From contig JAISUF010000149.1 of assembly GCA_031272195.1 (NCBI GenBank), positions 1 to 36,468 on the forward strand: a stretch of 36,468 nucleotides of DNA, read 5' to 3'. Position 1 is the first letter of the stretch. Each line of letters begins with the position of its first letter. The notes under the pieces were generated by a model. The model made no database searches. It was not told the DNA's origin and worked only from the letters and a program-made list of their open reading frames with translations. This stretch comes from Propionibacteriaceae bacterium (GTDB taxonomy: Bacteria > Actinomycetota > Actinomycetes > Propionibacteriales > Propionibacteriaceae). Below, in pieces: positions 7,898-15,740 of this stretch. A program made the position numbers and the translations under genes.

Positions 7898-9382
7898 TCA
7901 GGACGCCCCTTGGCCGGTCAGGACCACGACCACCGTCTTGACGATGATCACGACATCGCCGGTCAGGGACCAGTTCTCGACGTAGTTCAAGTCGAGGCGG
8001 ATGGCCTCCTCGGCGGGCAGGTCGGAGCGCCCGTTGACCTGCCACAGGCCGGTGATGCCCGGTTTGACGAGGAGGCGGCGGAAGTGCTTCTCGGTGTATT
8101 CGGAAACCTCCCGCGACACCTGCGGGCGCGGCCCGACCACGCTCATGTCGCCGCACAGCACAGTCCAGAATTGCGGCAGCTCGTCCAGCGACGTCTTGCG
8201 CAGAATGCGCCCGATGCCGGTGACGCGGGGATCGTCGTCCAGCTTGAACTGCAGCGCCTTGCCGCCGTTGGCCGCGATCAGCGGCGCGATCTTCTCCTCG
8301 GCGTCGACGCACATCGTGCGGAACTTGAGGACGTCGAACGGCTTGCCGCCGCGTCCGATCCGCTGTTGGCGGAAGAAGACCGGCCCGGGGTCGAAAATCT
8401 TGATCAGCAAGGCGATGATCAGCCACAGCCACCACGTCGCCAGCAGCACGAGCGCGGAGAAGACGATGTCGAAGACGCGCTTGAGGGCGAACTTCCAGCC
8501 GGAATACTTCGGCAGGTCGACGTGGACCAACGCCAGCGTGGCGACGGCTTGGACTTTGGAGCGGGGGCCGGAAACGTCAACCAATTGCGGTTGGAAAATC
8601 AGCTGGACGGGGCTGTCCTCTAATTCCCACGAAAGTTTGCGGACCTGGTGGCGCGGGACGTTGTTGCAGACGATGACGGCCCCGACGCGCCCGGCCTGGA
8701 CCCACCGGACGATGTCCTTGAACGCGACGTTGCGGTAGTCATCCAGCAGGCTTTGGCCGCCGCTGTCGCCGCGAGTCAGGCACACCGCCGTCGGCGCGAA
8801 ACCCGCCTCCGGCCAGCGCAGCAGGTCGCCGACGACGCGGGTCACGTCCTTGGCGTCGCCGACGATCACCGCCGGCGTCATCGCCCGGCCTTTGCTGCGC
8901 AGCCAGACCAGCCCTTTGCGGCACAGCCAGCGGGTGACCAGCAGCAGCACGACGCCGGCCGGCAGCGTGGTCAGGAACAGCGAGCGGGCCAGTTGGATTT
9001 GGAAGCAGTACGACACCACGGCAGCCGCCCCGAACACCCACAGGCCGCTCTTGATGACCAGGCGGTATTCGTCGGTGCCCACCCCCAGGATGCGGGAGCT
9101 GCGCGACCCGTTGAACGTCAGCAGGCCCACCCAGGCGACGATCAAGATGCCCGCCACTTGGCCGTACGTCACGCCGTAGAAGCCTGCGGCGCCATAGAGG
9201 GGCTGCTGCAACGACGGTCCGAAATGGAACGTGACGAAGACGGCCGCCGCGACGGCGACCAAGTCGCTGAAGAACAGCAGCGCCCGGCCGCGCCGCTTCC
9301 AAGACCGTTCGGGGACGTTGACTTGCGATGTGACCTGCGCGAACTGGTCATCAGGCGCCGACTGAGCGAACGGTTCGTCCAC
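7898..9382 (-). CDS. polyprenyl-phosphate sugar-1-phosphate transferase (WbaP/WcaJ type)
   Basis: A 494-residue membrane enzyme of the polyisoprenyl-phosphate hexose-1-phosphate transferase family, which transfers a sugar-1-phosphate from a UDP-sugar to undecaprenyl phosphate to start glycan assembly. The layout is a disordered N-tail, four membrane segments (about 33-160), a Rossmann-like CoA-binding-type middle domain (VIVGDAKDVTRVVGDLL), one further membrane helix and the catalytic C-terminal domain. Catalytic-domain motifs are all present: FKRVFDIVFSA-like entry, FRQQRIGRGGKPF, LKFRTM, TSLDELPQFW, VVGPRP and PGITGLWQVNGR. GTG 9382 follows a -10 box (TAATCT on this strand) by six bases, so the mRNA is probably leaderless. 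It converges with the ligase-like pair and is likely the initiating enzyme for that polymer; the sugar is not predictable. Confidence 0.88.
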   Translation of the reverse strand: MDEPFAQSAPDDQFAQVTSQVNVPERSWKRRGRALLFFSDLVAVAAAVFVTFHFGPSLQQPLYGAAGFYGVTYGQVAGILIVAWVGLLTFNGSRSSRILGVGTDEYRLVIKSGLWVFGAAAVVSYCFQIQLARSLFLTTLPAGVVLLLVTRWLCRKGLVWLRSKGRAMTPAVIVGDAKDVTRVVGDLLRWPEAGFAPTAVCLTRGDSGGQSLLDDYRNVAFKDIVRWVQAGRVGAVIVCNNVPRHQVRKLSWELEDSPVQLIFQPQLVDVSGPRSKVQAVATLALVHVDLPKYSGWKFALKRVFDIVFSALVLLATWWLWLIIALLIKIFDPGPVFFRQQRIGRGGKPFDVLKFRTMCVDAEEKIAPLIAANGGKALQFKLDDDPRVTGIGRILRKTSLDELPQFWTVLCGDMSVVGPRPQVSREVSEYTEKHFRRLLVKPGITGLWQVNGRSDLPAEEAIRLDLNYVENWSLTGDVVIIVKTVVVVLTGQGAS

Positions 9383-9388
9383 CGGGCC

Positions 9389-9394
9389 AGATTA
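9389..9394 (-). promoter_or_regulatory. -10 box of sugar transferase gene, leaderless arrangement
   Basis: Read on the minus strand the sequence is TAATCT, then six bases, then the GTG start at 9382, placing the transcription start at or next to the start codon. An inverted repeat AGGCG-N6-CGCCT (9401-9416) lies over the expected -35 region and could be an operator. No Shine-Dalgarno sequence is present. Confidence 0.5.
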
Positions 9395-9482
9395 TCAGCA
9401 AGGCGTAACACCGCCTAGAGCCCCCTCAAGCCCGCCTTTCAAGTCGGGTTTGCCCGGCCGTGACAAGACGTGACATGGTGAC

Positions 9483-9557
9483 GTGACATGGGGATGGTTC
9501 TTCTGTCACGTGGCCAGGGGCCATCCTGCCGGTATCACGTGACAGTCCCCATGTCAC
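9483..9557. repeat. REP-like imperfect palindrome, copy 1
   Basis: A 75-base hairpin unit. GTGACATGGGGA (9483-9494) is the exact reverse complement of TCCCCATGTCAC (9546-9557), and GTCACGTG (9505-9512) that of CACGTGAC (9536-9543). The centre holds TGGCCAGGGGCCA. A partial unit GTGACATGG also lies just upstream at 9470-9478. The left half matches a second locus at 29458-29484 at 24 of 27 bases. From memory, GTGACATGGGGACGGTTCT-type repeats accompany IS200-like REP-associated tyrosine transposases (RAYT) in many bacteria; no such gene is in this window. It lies between divergently transcribed genes. Confidence 0.7.
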
Positions 9558-9616
9558 GTGGGTCGCGCGACGTTGGGGGCGCCGTGGATGGCGACTGGGC
9601 CCGTCGCCCTGGCGGG

Positions 9617-9622
9617 TAGAGT
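9617..9622 (+). promoter_or_regulatory. -10 box of trxB, leaderless arrangement
   Basis: TAGAGT followed by seven bases and the ATG at 9630. No ribosome site is visible between them, so the transcript is expected to begin at or next to the start codon. Confidence 0.45.
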
Positions 9623-9629
9623 GGCCGGC

Positions 9630-10556
9630 ATGACTGATGTGCGAGACGTTGTCATCGTCGGCTCGGGGCCGGCCGGCTACACGGCGGCCATCTACGCCGC
9701 ACGGGCGGGCTTGGCGCCGCTGGTGTTGGAGGGGGCGGTCGACGCCGGCGGGGCGCTCATGCAGACCACCGAGATCGAGAACTTCCCCGGTTTCCCCGAA
9801 GGCGTCAACGGGCCCGACTTGATGATGGCGATGCGCGCTCAGGCCGAGAAGTTCGGCGCCGAGTTGCTGCGCGACGACGCCATCGAGTTGCGGCTGGCAG
9901 GCGAGGTCAAGACCGTCGTCGACTCCTCCGAACACGAGCACCAGGCGCGGACGGTGATCTTGGCGATGGGCTCGGCCTACCGCAAACTGGGCGTGCCGGG
10001 CGAGGACGAGTTCACCGGCCGCGGCGTCTCCTATTGCGCCACCTGCGACGGCTTCTTCTTCCGCGACAAGGACATCATCGTGGTCGGCGGCGGCGACACG
10101 GCCCTGGAGGAGGCAACCTTCTTGACGCGCTTCGCCGCCTCGGTGACGATCGTCCACCGCCGCGACCAGCTGCGCGCCCAGCAGGCGATGATCGACCGGG
10201 CGGACGGCGACCCCAAGATCAAGTACGCCTGGAACAGCGTCGTGACGCGGATTCAAGGAGATCAGAAAGTCGCCTCCGTGACGCTGGCCGACACCGTTAC
10301 CGGCGCGCAGCGCGACCAGCCGGTGGACGGCGTGTTCGTCGCCATCGGCGCCGTGCCCCGCTCCGACTTGGTGCGCGGCCAGGTCGAACTGGGCGAGCGC
10401 GATTACGTCGCCGTGCGCCACCCGTCGACGGCCACCAGCCTGCCCGGCGTCTTCGCCGCCGGCGACCTGACCGATCCCGACTACCGCCAAGCCATCACGG
10501 CGGCCGCCTCCGGCGCCAAAGCCGCCAAAGACGCCGAGCGCTACCTGGAGCAGTAG
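9630..10556 (+). CDS. trxB: thioredoxin reductase
   Basis: A 308-residue flavoprotein, close to the usual bacterial TrxB length. The FAD site [10 protein letters not shown] is at residues 11-20, the redox-active CATC is C136/C139 (YCATCDG), the NADPH-binding [10 protein letters not shown] is at 153-162, with HRRDQLRA after it, and the C-terminal FAD contact is [10 protein letters not shown]. It reduces thioredoxin with NADPH. Start choice: the frame is open upstream to 9558, but ATG 9630 places the FAD fingerprint at the normal distance and lies seven bases after a TAGAGT -10 box. No trxA gene follows, so thioredoxin must be encoded elsewhere. It converges with the HNH endonuclease gene. Confidence 0.93.
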   Translation: MTDVRDVVIVGSGPAGYTAAIYAARAGLAPLVLEGAVDAGGALMQTTEIENFPGFPEGVNGPDLMMAMRAQAEKFGAELLRDDAIELRLAGEVKTVVDSSEHEHQARTVILAMGSAYRKLGVPGEDEFTGRGVSYCATCDGFFFRDKDIIVVGGGDTALEEATFLTRFAASVTIVHRRDQLRAQQAMIDRADGDPKIKYAWNSVVTRIQGDQKVASVTLADTVTGAQRDQPVDGVFVAIGAVPRSDLVRGQVELGERDYVAVRHPSTATSLPGVFAAGDLTDPDYRQAITAAASGAKAAKDAERYLEQ

Positions 10557-10563
10557 GCTCGGC

Positions 10564-10603
10564 CGCGCGCTCGGCCTGTCTCACGCGCGCTCGGCCTATC
10601 TCA
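10564..10603. repeat. 20-bp tandem duplication at HNH gene end
   Basis: CGCGCGCTCGGCCTGTCTCA (10564-10583) is immediately followed by a second copy (10584-10603) with one mismatch (CTA for CTG). The second copy contains the stop codon of the minus-strand HNH gene. It looks like a slippage duplication in the space between two convergent genes. Confidence 0.75.
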
Positions 10604-11054
10604 GCCGGACGCCGATCTCGCGCAGGCTGGGCACTCTCGGCTCGACGCGCAGGCGCAGGCCCGCTTGGGCGGGCGTCTTGTCGGCCTTGCGGTTGTTGCA
10701 CGGCCAGCAGGCGGCCACGCAGTTGGTCCACGACGTCTTGCCGCCCTTGGAGCGGGGCACGACGTGGTCGATGGTGGACGCCTCGGCCCCGCAGTAGGCG
10801 CAGCGGCGCTGGTCGCGGCGCAGCACGCCTTCGCGCGAGTACGGCGGGCGCCCGGTGGCCTCGTACACCCAGCGGGTGTAGAGGTAGCGCACCAACTCGA
10901 CCGAACGCGGCAGCGGGTAGGGCCCGAAGCTCGCCCCCGGCACGGCCTCGTGCACGCGGGCGACCTGGCGGTAGAGCATGCCGATGGCGTGGCGCAGCGT
11001 GACGGTGCCGAGCACCTGCTCGCCGCCGGCGTTGAGGATCAAGACTTGCCCCAT
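10596..11054 (-). CDS. HNH endonuclease-domain protein
   Basis: A 152-residue protein. The HNH core is complete: C85-x2-C88 (RCAYCGA), the catalytic D96-H97 pair in STIDHVVPRSKGG, N111, and C116-x2-C119 (ACWPCNNRK), giving a treble-clef zinc site with the nuclease metal-binding His. The first 80 residues (VLILNAGGEQVLG, then a helix with RSVELVRYLYTRWVYE) match the stand-alone HNH proteins common in Actinomycetota, whose biological role is not established. A strong GGAGG-type site (minus strand, about 11059-11068) precedes ATG 11054. It is convergent to trxB and divergent from pta. Confidence 0.82.
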   Translation of the reverse strand: MGQVLILNAGGEQVLGTVTLRHAIGMLYRQVARVHEAVPGASFGPYPLPRSVELVRYLYTRWVYEATGRPPYSREGVLRRDQRRCAYCGAEASTIDHVVPRSKGGKTSWTNCVAACWPCNNRKADKTPAQAGLRLRVEPRVPSLREIGVRLR

Positions 11055-11578
11055 CTCCGGGCCTCCTTCCTGGTTGGCTGTCGCGGCCGTCGGCGGCGGC
11101 TGGGCCGCCCGTTCGGCTGGTTGGCGTTGTTCGGTTGTGCTGTGCGGCGGTCGCGGGCGGCGCGGATGCGGCCCCGCCCGCGTCGGCCGCCTGTGCGGCG
11201 AAAGGTGTTCAGTTGGCGATGTTCAATTGCAAGGCGGCGAAGACAAAAATGCCGCCCGACTCGGCGTGCGAGCAGGCGGCAAGTGGAACGGCGAGTTCAA
11301 CTTACGGCCTACAGCGCCCCTCGAAGCCTTTCGGCTCGTCGGCGTGCCAAATTGCCCGCTGCGGCAAGCGCGTCGAGTAGTTCGGCATGGCGTCCTTTCG
11401 TTTTCGTGCCCGAATAGGCTAGCACGAAATTGCCCGCATTTGTGCTCACTGTCGCCCGCCTGGGCGACGGCTCCCGGCGGCTGTGTCCGGGCGGTACGGG
11501 CCCACGCTGCAGTCGGCTCGCCCTGGCGACCTCGCGGCGGGGCCTGACGGTCGCGCGGACCTGTTGTAATCTATTGGG
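11055..11578. other. 524-bp intergenic region upstream of pta
   Basis: No convincing gene. It is less GC-rich than its surroundings from about 11215 on. It holds a perfect inverted repeat TTTCGTGC (11402-11409) / GCACGAAA (11422-11429) that brackets a TAGGCT -10-like box (11415-11420), a third degenerate half-site ATTTGTGC (11438-11445), and an 11-base direct repeat AAATTGCCCGC (11349-11359 and 11427-11437). This looks like a regulated promoter region for pta-ackA, in addition to the start-proximal promoter at 11567. Confidence 0.45.
11567..11572 (+). promoter_or_regulatory. -10 box of pta, leaderless arrangement
   Basis: TAATCT followed by exactly six bases and the GTG start at 11579. The GGGG directly before the GTG is too close to act as a ribosome site, so a leaderless transcript is likely. 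Confidence 0.5.
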
Positions 11579-12583
11579 GTGACTACTGGCATCGGCGCTG
11601 AGAGCCCAACACCCTTCGAGCGGCGACTGCAACAGTTGGCCGCCGCTCGCATCCGCACCATCGTCCTTCCCGAGGGCCACGAAGACCGCATCCTGCGCGC
11701 CGCCTGCGAGGCGACCGCCGCCGGCTTCGCCGACGTCGTCCTGCTGGGCAAGGCCGACCAGCTCAACGCCCGGGCGGCCGAGCTGGGGCTGGACGTGTCC
11801 GGCGCGAAGATCGTCGACCCGGCCGATCCGAGGCTGGTCGAGGGGTTCGCCTCCGAATACGCCACGCTGCGGGCCGCCAAAGGCGTCACCATCGAGCAGG
11901 CGCGGGCCAAGATGGCCGACGGCTCCTATTTCGGCACGATGATGGTGAAGATGGGCTTGGCCGACGGCATGGTTTCCGGCTCGGTCAACACCACCGCCAA
12001 CACCATCCGGCCCTCGCTGGAGTTCATCAAGACCAAGCCGGGCGTTTCGACGGTCTCCGGGTCGTTCTTCATGGTGTTGGGCGAGCGCGTCGACCTTTAC
12101 GCCGACTGCGCCGTCAACCCGAATCCCAATCCGGAGCAGTTGGCCGGCATCGCGCTGTCGACGGCCGAGACGGCCGTCAAGTTCGGCATCGAGCCGCGGG
12201 TGGCGATCTTGTCGTATTCGACCGGCGACTCTGGCGCGGGCCCCGACGTCGACACCGCCCGCGATGTGACGTCGCTGGTCAGGCAGCTCGCGCCGACGCT
12301 GGCTGTCGAGGGGCCGATCCAGTTCGACGCCGCCTTCGACCCGGTAGTGGCCAAGACGAAGCTGCCCGACTCGCCGGTCGCCGGGCGGGCCAACGTCTTC
12401 ATCTTCCCGGACCTCAACGCCGGCAATATCGCCTACAAGGCTGTCCAGCGCACGTCCGGCGCGGTCGCCGTCGGCCCGGTGCTGCAAGGCCTCAACAAGC
12501 CCGTCAACGACCTGTCGCGCGGCGCGCTGGTGCGCGACATCGTCAACACCATCGCCATCACCGCCATCCAGGCCCAGGGATGA
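11579..12583 (+). CDS. pta: phosphate acetyltransferase
   Basis: A 334-residue protein, the length of the short single-domain class of Pta without the DRTGG/BioD-like N-terminal region. It converts acetyl-CoA and phosphate to acetyl phosphate. Family features include TIVLPEGHEDRILRAA, the DGMVSGSVNTTANTIRPSL segment, SGSFFMVL, YADCAVNPNPNPEQLA, ILSYSTGDSG, VEGPIQFDAA, and the C-terminal FPDLNAGNIAYKAVQR and GPVLQGLNKPVNDLSRG blocks. It is followed after 60 bases by ackA, giving the complete acetate/ATP-forming pathway. GTG 11579 is preceded by a -10 box six bases upstream and has no Shine-Dalgarno sequence. Confidence 0.95.
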   Translation: MTTGIGAESPTPFERRLQQLAAARIRTIVLPEGHEDRILRAACEATAAGFADVVLLGKADQLNARAAELGLDVSGAKIVDPADPRLVEGFASEYATLRAAKGVTIEQARAKMADGSYFGTMMVKMGLADGMVSGSVNTTANTIRPSLEFIKTKPGVSTVSGSFFMVLGERVDLYADCAVNPNPNPEQLAGIALSTAETAVKFGIEPRVAILSYSTGDSGAGPDVDTARDVTSLVRQLAPTLAVEGPIQFDAAFDPVVAKTKLPDSPVAGRANVFIFPDLNAGNIAYKAVQRTSGAVAVGPVLQGLNKPVNDLSRGALVRDIVNTIAITAIQAQG

Positions 12584-12643
12584 CGCCGTTCGCGCCCAGC
12601 CACCGCGCCGCGCGCCCGGCATCCGCCAACGATTAGGAGAAAT

Positions 12644-13828
12644 GTGAGCAAGCCGATTCTGCTGTTGAACTGCGGTTCGTCTTCGGTCAAATACCAAGTC
12701 ATCGACGCCGACACCGAGGACGTGACGGCTTCCGGCATCATCCAGCGCATCGGCGAGGATATGGGCACCATCGACCACGAGTACGCCGGCGCCACCCACC
12801 ACGCCGACCAGCCTTTCGCCGACCACGAGGAGGCCTTGGCCCGACTGGTGGGAATGTTCGCCGAGTTCGGGCCGAACCTGGCCGAGGTGGTGGCGGTCGG
12901 CCACCGGACGGTTCACGGCGGCGACCGCTTCTCGGCCACCACCGTCATCGACGACTCCGTGATCGATGCTTTGCGCGAGCTGATCCCGCTGGCCCCGCTG
13001 CACAACCCGCCGGGCATCGCCGGCATCATGGCGGCCCGCGCGGCCCTGCCGGACGTCCCCCACGTGGCCGTCTTCGACACGGCTTTCTTCGCCACGCTGC
13101 CGCCGGAGGCCTACACCTACGCCATCGACCGCGCCACCGCCAAGGCCCACTCGATCCGCAAGTACGGCTTCCACGGCACGTCCCACTCGTACGTCTCCAA
13201 GAAGGTGGCCGAGGTCTTGGGACGCGACTTGTCGTCGTTCAACCAGATCGTCTGCCACCTCGGCAACGGCGCGTCGATTTCGGCGATCCGGGGCGGCTTG
13301 GCCGTCGACACGTCGATGGGTTTGACGCCGCTGGCCGGCTTGGTGATGGGCACGCGCTCGGGCGACGTCGATCCCGGCTTGCACAACTATCTGTCGCAGG
13401 CCACCGGCATGACGCTGGCGCAGGTGGACGCTTTCCTCAACAAGTCCTCGGGCATGCTGGGCTTGTCCGGCGTCATCGACTTCCGCGACTTGATGTCTCT
13501 GATCGAGGGCGGCGACGAGGCCGCCGCGCTGGCTTTCGACGTCTACTGCTATCGGCTGGTCGGCTACATCGGCTCGTATCTGGCCGTTCTGGGCGGCGTC
13601 GACGCGCTGACGTTCACCGCCGGCGTGGGCGAGAACAACGCCCAGTCGCGGGCCAAGGTCGTCAAGCGCCTGGAGCCGCTCGGGTTCAAGCTGGACGAGG
13701 CCGCGAACGCGGTTCGCTCGAAGGAGCCGCGCGTCATTTCGGCCCCCGACTCGAAGGTGGCGGTGCTGGTCGTGCCGACCAACGAGGAGTTGGCGATGGC
13801 CCGCGAGACGCTGGCCGCGATCTCATGA
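12644..13828 (+). CDS. ackA: acetate kinase
   Basis: A 394-residue enzyme that makes ATP and acetate from acetyl phosphate. Signatures are the N-terminal LLNCGSSSVKYQ phosphate-binding loop, VGHRTVHGG, NPPGIAGI, VFDTAFFATLP, KYGFHGTSHSYVS (catalytic His/Arg region), HLGNGASISAI, DTSMGLTPLAG and FTAGVGENN, all in normal order and spacing. GTG 12644 has AGGAGA (12635-12640) at correct distance. It is 60 bases downstream of pta and ends in an ATGA overlap with an SDR gene, so the three are probably co-transcribed. Confidence 0.96.
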   Translation: MSKPILLLNCGSSSVKYQVIDADTEDVTASGIIQRIGEDMGTIDHEYAGATHHADQPFADHEEALARLVGMFAEFGPNLAEVVAVGHRTVHGGDRFSATTVIDDSVIDALRELIPLAPLHNPPGIAGIMAARAALPDVPHVAVFDTAFFATLPPEAYTYAIDRATAKAHSIRKYGFHGTSHSYVSKKVAEVLGRDLSSFNQIVCHLGNGASISAIRGGLAVDTSMGLTPLAGLVMGTRSGDVDPGLHNYLSQATGMTLAQVDAFLNKSSGMLGLSGVIDFRDLMSLIEGGDEAAALAFDVYCYRLVGYIGSYLAVLGGVDALTFTAGVGENNAQSRAKVVKRLEPLGFKLDEAANAVRSKEPRVISAPDSKVAVLVVPTNEELAMARETLAAIS

Positions 13829-14589
13829 CGGCGCTGGTCACCGGCCCGACCTCCGGGATCGGCGCGGCCTTCGCGCGGGCGCTGGCCGCCCGGGGCGAGG
13901 ACTTGGTGCTGGTGGCCCGTGACGCCGCCCGCCTGGAGGAGGCGGCCGCCCAGTTGTCGGCCGAGCACGGCGTGGCGGTGGAGACGCTGGTGGCCGACTT
14001 GGCGGCGCGCGACGACGTGCTGCGGGTCGCCGCCCGCCTGGAGGACGACGCCCGCCCGGTCGACATGCTGGTCAACAACGCCGGATTCGGCTTGCGGGCC
14101 GGCCTGCTCGAACCGGATTGGTCGGTGCACGAGAAGGCGCTGGACGTGATGTGCCTGGCGGTGCTGGTCTTGGGCGGCGCGGCCGGCCGGGCGATGAGGG
14201 CGCGGGGACGCGGCGCGATCGTCAACATCTCGTCGCTGGCCGGTTGGATCGCCCAGGGCAACTATTCGCCTGTCAAGGCGTGGGTGCGGTCCTACTCGGA
14301 GGGTTTGGCGGTCGAGTTGCACGGCACCGGCGTGGGTGTGACGGCGGTCTGCCCCGGCTGGGTGAAGACCGAGTTCCACGAGCGGGCCGGCATCCGCACC
14401 TCGTCGATCCCGGCGTTCGTTTGGGTGGACGCCGACCGGATGGTCGCCAACGCCCTGCGCGACATCGACCGGGGCAAGCTGATCTCCATCCCCGCCAAGC
14501 GTTGGAAGGTGGCGGCCTTCCTGGCCCGCCACGCCCCCCGCGGCGCGATCCTGTGGGTGTCGCGCCTGCTCACCAGCTCCCGCAAGTGA
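13825..14589 (+). CDS. SDR-family oxidoreductase
   Basis: A 254-residue classical short-chain dehydrogenase. The NAD(P) motif TGPTSGIGAA is at residues 6-15, with LVARD after beta-2 (an Arg there favours NADP), DLAAR, NNAG, the catalytic Ser in NISSLAG, and the Tyr-x3-Lys pair in YSPVKAW, then PGWVKTEF. The last 40 residues are basic and hydrophobic and resemble the tails of membrane-associated SDRs (DltE/YqjQ-like group). Substrate unknown. It overlaps ackA by 4 bases (ATGA), an unusual partner for an acetate kinase; coupling may be only for expression level. Confidence 0.85.
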   Translation: MTALVTGPTSGIGAAFARALAARGEDLVLVARDAARLEEAAAQLSAEHGVAVETLVADLAARDDVLRVAARLEDDARPVDMLVNNAGFGLRAGLLEPDWSVHEKALDVMCLAVLVLGGAAGRAMRARGRGAIVNISSLAGWIAQGNYSPVKAWVRSYSEGLAVELHGTGVGVTAVCPGWVKTEFHERAGIRTSSIPAFVWVDADRMVANALRDIDRGKLISIPAKRWKVAAFLARHAPRGAILWVSRLLTSSRK

Positions 14590-14663
14590 GGCGCCCGGCG
14601 CACTGGCGCCCGTCGACAGCCCAGGTTGGCCAGACGCCAGACCGCCGACTGGTGAGGGCTCAC

Positions 14664-14685
14664 ATCCGGCGGCACTCCGCCGGAT
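14664..14685 (+). terminator. hairpin after SDR gene
   Basis: Perfect 9-bp inverted repeat ATCCGGCGG-CACT-CCGCCGGAT. The stem is strong and the loop is four bases, but no T-run follows, as is common in high-GC actinobacteria. It lies between the SDR gene and the acyltransferase promoter, so it may end the pta-ackA-SDR transcript. Confidence 0.5.
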
Positions 14686-14703
14686 ATCACCGTGGAATTG
14701 GCG

Positions 14704-14709
14704 TAAGCT
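14704..14709 (+). promoter_or_regulatory. predicted -10 box of plsC-like gene
   Basis: TAAGCT fits the actinobacterial TANNNT consensus. It would give a leader of about 20 bases containing AAAGG (14727-14731) before the GTG at 14737. No clear -35 element is seen. Confidence 0.35.
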
Positions 14710-14736
14710 TGGCGCGTACCCCAGCGAAAGGCACCT

Positions 14737-15495
14737 GTGTCAGACGAGTCGACTAGCCGCTATCATGCAGCGGGTCCGGCGGCGGCGAGGTTCGTGGCCC
14801 AGATGATGGTGATGAAGCCCTATATCTGGTCGGCGGTCAGCGTCCACACGCACGGGCGGGTCAATTTGGACCAGTTGAAGGCGCCGTTCATCGTCATCGG
14901 CAACCACTCCTCGCATTTGGACGCCTGCCTGATCATGGGCGCGCTGCCCCGGCGGCTGTCGCGCAACTTGGCGGCCGGGGCGGCGGCCGACTACTTCTTC
15001 GACTCGTGGTACAAGGCGCTGTCGACTTCGCTGTTCTTCAACGCCTATCCGGTCGACCGGCAGGGTTTGCGCAACAAGAAGGGCTTGTCCGGCGAGTTGC
15101 TGAACGACGGCGTGCCGCTGCTGATCTTCCCGGAGGGGACGCGCTCCCGCACCGGCGGCATGGGGCCGTTCACGCCGGGCGTTGCCCACTTGAGCATTTC
15201 CCGCAACGTGCCGGTGCTGCCGATTGCGCTGGTCGGGGCCTACGCCGCCATGCCGTACGGGGCCAGCGTGCCGGTGCCCGGCCGGCCGCCCGTCCACGTC
15301 GTCTTCGGCCGGCCGCTGAAGGCCAACCCGAAAGAGGTGCCGCGCGAGTTCACCGACCGGCTGCGCCGCTATGTCGTCGAGATGCACGACACGACGGCCC
15401 GCGCCTACGGCATGCCCACCCAGGCCGACTTCGCCCGCGCCAACGCCCTGCGCGACGCCGCCGTCGCCGACGAGAACGGTCTCCAACCGTACTGA
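14737..15495 (+). CDS. 1-acylglycerol-3-phosphate acyltransferase (PlsC-like)
   Basis: A 252-residue acyltransferase of the LPLAT/PlsC superfamily. Motif I is NHSSHLD (H57-x4-D62), motif II includes NAYPVDRQG, motif III is FPEGTRSR with the essential Glu, and motif IV is PVLPIALVGA. These enzymes acylate lysophosphatidic acid or related lysolipids at the inner membrane. No membrane-spanning helix is obvious; the N-terminal KPYIWSAVSV segment may associate with the membrane. GTG 14737 is chosen because it follows an AAAGG and starts the aligned region at normal length. It stands alone in its transcription unit. Confidence 0.85.
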   Translation: MSDESTSRYHAAGPAAARFVAQMMVMKPYIWSAVSVHTHGRVNLDQLKAPFIVIGNHSSHLDACLIMGALPRRLSRNLAAGAAADYFFDSWYKALSTSLFFNAYPVDRQGLRNKKGLSGELLNDGVPLLIFPEGTRSRTGGMGPFTPGVAHLSISRNVPVLPIALVGAYAAMPYGASVPVPGRPPVHVVFGRPLKANPKEVPREFTDRLRRYVVEMHDTTARAYGMPTQADFARANALRDAAVADENGLQPY

Positions 15496-15727
15496 CGCCG
15501 CGCTGGACGCGCCGCCGGGGCGAGTCGGTCGACGCCCGATCGCGCGACCTCGCGCCTGATGGCGTCTCCACACGCTCCCGTCGACTGTCGTCCTCGCGCA
15601 CGCATTGGCGCTTGCCGCCTGGTCGATGGCGCCCCCCGGTTGCGCCCATCCTCATAGCCGGTCCTCGCCCGTCGCGCCGTGGCCTGGGCAGTCGCCCGAA
15701 CAGCCGGCCGGGTGCCGAACGCGCTGA

Positions 15728-15733
15728 TAATGT
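15728..15733 (+). promoter_or_regulatory. -10 box of amylase gene, leaderless arrangement
   Basis: TAATGT within GCTGATAATGT, followed by seven bases and the ATG at 15741. No ribosome site is seen. The 245-base gap upstream of it holds no other recognisable element. Confidence 0.45.
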
Positions 15734-15740
15734 GTGGGCC

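Noticed and set aside
11309..13384. 691-codon minus-strand frame across pta-ackA
   Set aside because: Antisense to two highly recognisable enzymes; Arg/Gly/Val-rich translation without any motif.
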